Origin: Elusimicrobiota bacterium
Lineage (GTDB): Bacteria; Elusimicrobiota; Elusimicrobia; UBA1565
Reading direction: 5' to 3'
Length of the DNA stretch: 64,000 bases
Assembly: GCA_003450735.1 (NCBI GenBank)
Contig: DMEZ01000015.1
Coordinates: 62,001 to 126,000 of the forward strand
Of this stretch, positions 59,521 through 64,000 are shown piece by piece. Under the pieces are notes generated by a model, which was not told where the DNA came from, ran no database searches, and saw only the letters and a program-made list of their open reading frames with translations. A program made the position numbers and the translations under genes. Each line of letters opens with the position of its first letter. Position 1 is the first letter of the stretch.

Positions 59521-59566
59521 GGCCCAGCCTCCATGGGACTTGAAAGTCCCGGGAGGCTGGGCCTTT
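59521..59566 (+). terminator. hairpin terminator after the 1133-residue protein
   Basis: GGCCCAGCCTCC (59521-59532) pairs perfectly with GGAGGCTGGGCC (59552-59563), with an inner GGGACT/AGTCCC stem and TGAA loop, followed by TTT. Confidence 0.9.
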
Positions 59567-59628
59567 CTGCTCTGGAGGCCTTAGGTCCGCAGAGCTACCC
59601 TATCGTCGTATCGGGCCTTCCAAAAGGT

Positions 59629-62600
59629 ATGACCCAGACGCTCAAGAAGTTCCTCGCCTGCATCCTCGCCGCGGCCCTCCTCGCGACGAGCGTCCCCGCG
59701 CCCTCCGCCTGGGCCGCCGAGCCTGCCCAGAGCGCGCCCATCAACGCCCAGGAGGCCCTCCTCTACCTGCGCCAGAAGGGCGTCTTGAAATCGGACAACG
59801 ACCGCCTGATCGATTATCTCTACGACAAGCAGACCAACAAGCTCACCCGCATCGGCGAGACCCTCTACCGGTACCTCAAGACCGACGAGCAGCAGATCGA
59901 AGAGTACCGCGAGACCCTCGACGAAGTCCGCAAGCTCGGCGCCTACACGAACACCAAGAAGCAGGCCGTCGAGAAGGCCTACCAGGACATCGAGTCCCGC
60001 TTCGGCGGCATCGGCGGGGCGGGGGCCGAGGACGCCTTCGCCCTCGGCGCGAAGCTCAACGCCGTGCTCACCGGCGTGATGCAGGCCGAGGCTCCTAAGC
60101 AGGACTACCTGCAGATCGACACCGAGAACGAGTTCGTTTTCGCGGACGAGAAGGGCGTCGCCGTGCGCATGGCCAAGAGCATGTCCTGCCGCGACAAGCG
60201 CTGGGCCTCGGGCAGCGAGCCGCTCAAGATGACGCTGGCCCGCTTCCAGACCTTCAAGGCCGAGAAGGAGTCGTCGGGGGACTGGGAGAGCTGGGAGTGC
60301 TCCCAGATCGGCGGCGCGGTCGTCTTCAACCGCGAGCTCGTCGAGCAGCAGCGGAAGATGAACAAGAACCGCCCCACCTGCGCTCCCAAGATCCCGGAGA
60401 CGGGCCGCTACAACTACGAGATGCTCTACTACAGCTACTGCCAGCGCCAGGAGCAGGTCGACCAGCTCGACCGGGGCTACCACGTCGACCGCATGGTGCG
60501 CCTGGCCCAGCTGCTCAACAAGCAGTACCGCGAGGACCAGTTCCTCAAGGACAAGACCCTTGAGCGGGACCTCGCGGAGATGGGCCGCAAGAAGAAGATC
60601 AACGCCTACGATGGGATCTGCGGCCGCGTGGTCTCGGACTACACCGACCTCGTGGACTGCCGGCTGGCCAAGCGCCTGGAGTATCTCGAGAAGGCCAAGA
60701 AGCACACCCTCAGCTACCGCCGCCGCGTCGAGGCCTTCAAGGGGCGCGACACCATCATGCCCGAGGAGATCTCCGGCCTGCAGGCGGACGAGCAGATCAT
60801 CTTCAAATACGTCGTGCTCACCTTCCTCGAGACCCAGCGCTTCCACACGGTCAACCAGATGGAGAGCCTCGGCTACGAGGCCGTGGTCAAGGACGGAGCG
60901 CTCGAGCTGAGGGCCCTCAAGAACGCGCCCGACGCCGAGGCGCTCAAGAAGGCCCTCAAGGACGCTCCGCTCACCGAGGCCGAGAAGGCGGACTACAAGA
61001 AAGCCGGACTGGCCCTGGCCAAGCGCCTGCACCAGCTCATGGCCATCTTCCGCAAGCTCGAGCGCGAGACCCAGGACGCCAGCCACGTCTCTGGGATGGG
61101 CGCCGTTTCCGCGGCCCTGCAGTCCACGCAGAAGCAGCTCGGAGACATCGGCCTCGACTACACCCTCTACGCGGCGATGCCCCAGCTCTCCAAGATCACC
61201 AAGGACGAGAGCAAGGGCGTCACCCCGGCCGTCACCTATGGCGGCGCCTGGCTGCTCAACCGGGTCTCGAAGGCCTGGAAGGGCGACGCGGCGGGCGGCT
61301 ACCTCAAGAACCGTCAGACGCTCGACAAGTCCCAGGCCCAGCTGGCGGCCATCTCCCGCCTGGTCGCCAAGGGGGACTTCAAGGGCGCCCGGGCGGCCCT
61401 CATCGCCATGGACCCCGACGCGGTCAACGCCTACGGCTCCATCGGCATGGCCGGCGACAACAAGATCACCGACCCGATGCGCATCCAGGCCTCCCTGCGC
61501 AAGACCCAGGAGACCCTGCAGAGCGTCGCGAAGGTCCACGTCTGGTCGGGCATCGTCATCAACACCGTGGTGTGGTCGGCCGCTCTCGCCATCGCGGCCC
61601 CGGTGGCCTCCGCGGCGCTCACCGGCGTCGCCAAGATGGCGGCGACGGCCGCCAAGGTCGTCCAGGGCATCGCCTACGTGGGCAAGCCCCTCGCCTTCGG
61701 CTTCCGCGCCGTCGGGGCTATCGCCGAGCACACCGCCCTGCGCCTCTCCAGCCTGAGCCCGGCCGCGGACAAGCTCTACGGCTCCACGAAGGCCCTGCGC
61801 GCCCTGGAGGCGACGGGGGTGCGCTTCGTCAACGCCTCGGCGCGCATGGGCTCCTTCTCCCTCCTGCTCTCGGGCGGCCTCTCGGGCACGATGGCCGCCG
61901 GCTCCCACATGTGGGAGCAGAACATCGGGAAGGGCCACTCGGCTTTCGCCGACACCGGCGAGGCCTTCGTGATGGGCTATCAGCAGGGGGCCAAGTGGGC
62001 CACCGACTCCTGGCACCCGCTTTTGCTCTACGCCGGCATCCCTTCGAACATCTACGAGGGCACCTTCGCGGCCCCCATCGCCGACTCCCTGGCCACGCGC
62101 GGCCTGACCGGCAACCTCAGCGCCGGGGCGAGCGCCGTGCTCTCCAAGACCCCGTGGACGCAGGGCGCGGCCCGGTGGCTGGGCTCGCACGGCATCGAGA
62201 GCCTGGCCAAGGGCGGAGGCTGGCGCTCCGCCCTGGTCACGCCCCTGAGCATGGCGGACAACATCGCCAAGTTCTACACGCTCTCCTACGGCGCGGGCGC
62301 CGCCGCCCAGTGGGGCTCCTACCGCTTCAACCGGGTGGACGGCGACAACATCGAGCGGCGCATCAAGCGGGCCGAGCAGGCCGGGATGGACGCGATGCAG
62401 CTCCCGCTCTGGCTGGCCTTGCCGGTCTATCCGGCCAAGTACGAGGTCCACGCCCAGAACATGCAGCGCAGCAAGCAGGGCTACGAGGAGTACAAGAAGG
62501 CCGGGGAGCTCGACAAGATCGCCAACGCGGCTGCCGACATCACCGAGCTCGGCCTCAAGAGCGACCCCAAGGTCCCCATGGCCCAGAAGCTCTTCAACCT

Positions 62601-64000
62601 GCGCTGGCGCGGCGAGTCAGGCGAGCACGGCACCTTCAAGGTCACGAAGGACATGAAGTACAACGCCATCGCCGAGGAGTTGCCCAACGCCATCAAAGGC
62701 GCCGCCCCCGGCCAGAAGGTGGACGCCCTCTCGGTCAACCCGCTCGAGTACTACAAGATCAGCCAGATGGAGGACGGCAAGAGCGTCGGGCGCCTGAGCA
62801 TCACCGACGAGGTGCGCGACCAGGCCCAGGGGCTCTTCGAGAAGTCCATCGCGAACAACGCCAAGATGGCCGACGGCATCCTCTCCGCCAAGCTCGGCAC
62901 TAAGATAGAGGGCTTCGGCACCGTCCAGCTGCGCCACCAGGAGGAGGTCGCCCGCATCCTTTACCGTTCCTATCAGGAGAAGGGAGCGAGCGTCACGAAG
63001 GCCCAGTTCGACGCGAGCGTCAAGATCCTCAAGCCCTACCTGGAATCGGAGCAGCTCGTGGCGGGGAAGGCCAAGGAGCTCGTCGAGGCCCTGGGCAAGA
63101 ACCCGACCCCCTCCAAGACCTTCACCCATCTCGTCGAAGAGATGATGCAGCGCACGATGCAATGGAAGTCCAACCAGGACGTGAAGGGCCACGCCGACGC
63201 CGTCAAGCCCTACACCGACCTCTTCACCGAGTTCAAGAGCCGCGTCGAGGCTCAGAAGGGCCAGCTTTCCGCCACCGAGAACGTGGTGCTCGGGAAGACC
63301 CTGGACTACCTCGAGGCCATCCAGAAGCGCTTCCAGTACTTCAACCGCCAGGAAGTCTTCGTCAGCCGCGTGAAGACCTCCCTCGACGCCCTGCGGACCG
63401 AGTACTCGGGCGGCGCCGCGCCCAACACGAACGTGCAGAAGACGCTCGACGGGATGCTCCAGAGGACCCTCGACTGGGCCAAGGTCAACCGGACCGGGAG
63501 CGATCCGGTGGTGCGCACCGAGAACCCCAAGGAGCTCAAGCCCGGAGACTTCGGCTCCCTGCTCGGCGACCTCAAGAAAGCCATCGACGCCCAGCGCCCC
63601 GGCCTGAGCCCCGCCGACCTCGTGGTGCTCGAGACCGCCTACAAGGAGATCCAGGCCGCTCCGTGGATGCTGCACGACTCCAAGGGCACGAACCTGCAGG
63701 GCTGGCGCCCCGTGCAGTTCGAGGGGCTGATGTACTTCCTCTATTCGGTCACCCGCAACGGCGCCCAGTCCTCCGAGATCGTGCGCACCTTCCTGCAGAT
63801 GAAGACCGGCGCCGGCAAGACCCTCATCGCTTTCGAGGGCCTCCTGCCCTTCGCCGACGCCGACGCGGCCCTGCGCGGCAAGAAGACGATGTTCCTGACC
63901 GTCCAGTCCAACCTGGAGTCGCAGGCCCGCATGGAGTTCCGCTCGCTCAAGAAGCTCGCCACCAAGATGACGCTCGATACCTGGGAGGGCTTCAAGACCA
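59629..64000 (+). CDS. signal-bearing membrane protein with SecA/DEAD-like ATPase domain, N-terminal part
   Basis: The frame is open to the window end, giving at least 1457 residues. An N-terminal Sec-type segment (LKKFLACILAAALLATSVPA) is followed by about 600 helical residues, a hydrophobic region at about 637-670 (IVINTVVWSAALAIAAPVAS) and a second at about 745-765 (FSLLLSGGLSGTMAAGSH), then another 600 mostly helical residues. From about 1370 the sequence reads EIVRTFLQMKTGAGKTLIAF; the Walker A lysine is K1397, in the same M-K-T-G-x-G-K-T context as SecA, and TMFLTVQSNLESQARMEF resembles the following SecA helicase strand. It looks like a translocase or helicase motor fused to a membrane module, not housekeeping SecA. 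The remaining motor is outside the window. Confidence 0.8.
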   Translation, partial: MTQTLKKFLACILAAALLATSVPAPSAWAAEPAQSAPINAQEALLYLRQKGVLKSDNDRLIDYLYDKQTNKLTRIGETLYRYLKTDEQQIEEYRETLDEVRKLGAYTNTKKQAVEKAYQDIESRFGGIGGAGAEDAFALGAKLNAVLTGVMQAEAPKQDYLQIDTENEFVFADEKGVAVRMAKSMSCRDKRWASGSEPLKMTLARFQTFKAEKESSGDWESWECSQIGGAVVFNRELVEQQRKMNKNRPTCAPKIPETGRYNYEMLYYSYCQRQEQVDQLDRGYHVDRMVRLAQLLNKQYREDQFLKDKTLERDLAEMGRKKKINAYDGICGRVVSDYTDLVDCRLAKRLEYLEKAKKHTLSYRRRVEAFKGRDTIMPEEISGLQADEQIIFKYVVLTFLETQRFHTVNQMESLGYEAVVKDGALELRALKNAPDAEALKKALKDAPLTEAEKADYKKAGLALAKRLHQLMAIFRKLERETQDASHVSGMGAVSAALQSTQKQLGDIGLDYTLYAAMPQLSKITKDESKGVTPAVTYGGAWLLNRVSKAWKGDAAGGYLKNRQTLDKSQAQLAAISRLVAKGDFKGARAALIAMDPDAVNAYGSIGMAGDNKITDPMRIQASLRKTQETLQSVAKVHVWSGIVINTVVWSAALAIAAPVASAALTGVAKMAATAAKVVQGIAYVGKPLAFGFRAVGAIAEHTALRLSSLSPAADKLYGSTKALRALEATGVRFVNASARMGSFSLLLSGGLSGTMAAGSHMWEQNIGKGHSAFADTGEAFVMGYQQGAKWATDSWHPLLLYAGIPSNIYEGTFAAPIADSLATRGLTGNLSAGASAVLSKTPWTQGAARWLGSHGIESLAKGGGWRSALVTPLSMADNIAKFYTLSYGAGAAAQWGSYRFNRVDGDNIERRIKRAEQAGMDAMQLPLWLALPVYPAKYEVHAQNMQRSKQGYEEYKKAGELDKIANAAADITELGLKSDPKVPMAQKLFNLRWRGESGEHGTFKVTKDMKYNAIAEELPNAIKGAAPGQKVDALSVNPLEYYKISQMEDGKSVGRLSITDEVRDQAQGLFEKSIANNAKMADGILSAKLGTKIEGFGTVQLRHQEEVARILYRSYQEKGASVTKAQFDASVKILKPYLESEQLVAGKAKELVEALGKNPTPSKTFTHLVEEMMQRTMQWKSNQDVKGHADAVKPYTDLFTEFKSRVEAQKGQLSATENVVLGKTLDYLEAIQKRFQYFNRQEVFVSRVKTSLDALRTEYSGGAAPNTNVQKTLDGMLQRTLDWAKVNRTGSDPVVRTENPKELKPGDFGSLLGDLKKAIDAQRPGLSPADLVVLETAYKEIQAAPWMLHDSKGTNLQGWRPVQFEGLMYFLYSVTRNGAQSSEIVRTFLQMKTGAGKTLIAFEGLLPFADADAALRGKKTMFLTVQSNLESQARMEFRSLKKLATKMTLDTWEGFKT

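Noticed and set aside
59629..64000. Housekeeping SecA.
   Set aside because: The Walker A lies about 1390 residues from the start, after a signal peptide and hydrophobic regions; SecA has neither.

Overview
The window is GC-rich (roughly two thirds G+C by eye) and gene-dense, with almost no spacer DNA. It suggests a Gram-negative, saccharolytic bacterium: there is an MltA-type lipoprotein lytic transglycosylase, Tad-like pseudopilins, peptidoglycan recycling enzymes and many Sec-exported proteins. The style (Ala/Pro/Gln-rich exported proteins fused to enzymes, large unrecognised membrane-protein clusters) reminds me of high-GC Elusimicrobiota, but no rRNA or ribosomal marker is present, so that placement is only an impression. 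I saw no tRNA, rRNA, CRISPR array or insertion sequence, and no gene-free stretch over 300 bases.

Layout. 1-2.6 kb: end of murQ, a serine esterase and anmK, translationally coupled (cell-wall sugar recycling). 2.7-10.6 kb: an exported nucleotidyltransferase-like protein, a POT peptide transporter, a minus-strand three-gene operon (Pro-rich exported protein, small exported protein, ADP-ribosylglycohydrolase) and a sodium:solute symporter. 10.65-11.2 kb: a RelB/RelE-type toxin-antitoxin pair with a palindromic operator inside its promoter. 11.3-18.9 kb: exported GH13 amylase, small exported protein and a maltose-type ABC importer (binding lipoprotein, two permeases, ATPase). 19-20.9 kb: exported membrane protein with the same kind of N-terminus as the amylase. 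20.9-22.3 kb: an AT-richer HipA/YjjJ-like kinase, probably acquired. 22.4-24.5 kb: transglutaminase-like exported protein and TPR membrane protein. 24.5-29.9 kb: two divergent GH13 amylases and a small lipoprotein. 29.9-32.3 kb: mltA-namZ operon. 32.4-39.1 kb: smc, a metallophosphoesterase and two exported proteins of unknown function.

39.2-64 kb is the most unusual part. Two Tad-like pseudopilins and a short membrane FtsH-type AAA+ metalloprotease precede eight Gly/Ala-rich membrane proteins. Most of the eight share a basic K/R-GG N-terminal motif, a transmembrane segment, a low-complexity region, a QLKFA...SYAAxAF block and a C-terminal membrane bundle. Two small double-membrane-span proteins are interleaved, then a 1133-residue exported protein and a protein of at least 1457 residues with a signal peptide and a SecA/DEAD-like Walker A motif near the window end. 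Two nearly identical sigma70 promoters start the two halves of the cluster. I recognise no described system with this composition; a dedicated envelope-assembly or export apparatus is my working guess.

Genome-wide habits seen here: ATGA/GTGA stop-start overlaps within operons, and -10 hexamers 5-8 nt before many start codons, which predicts widespread leaderless mRNAs. The four genes whose proteins carry the Sec signal plus Ala/Pro/Gln linker also share a GGC(C/T)CA box 21-22 nt upstream of the -10.
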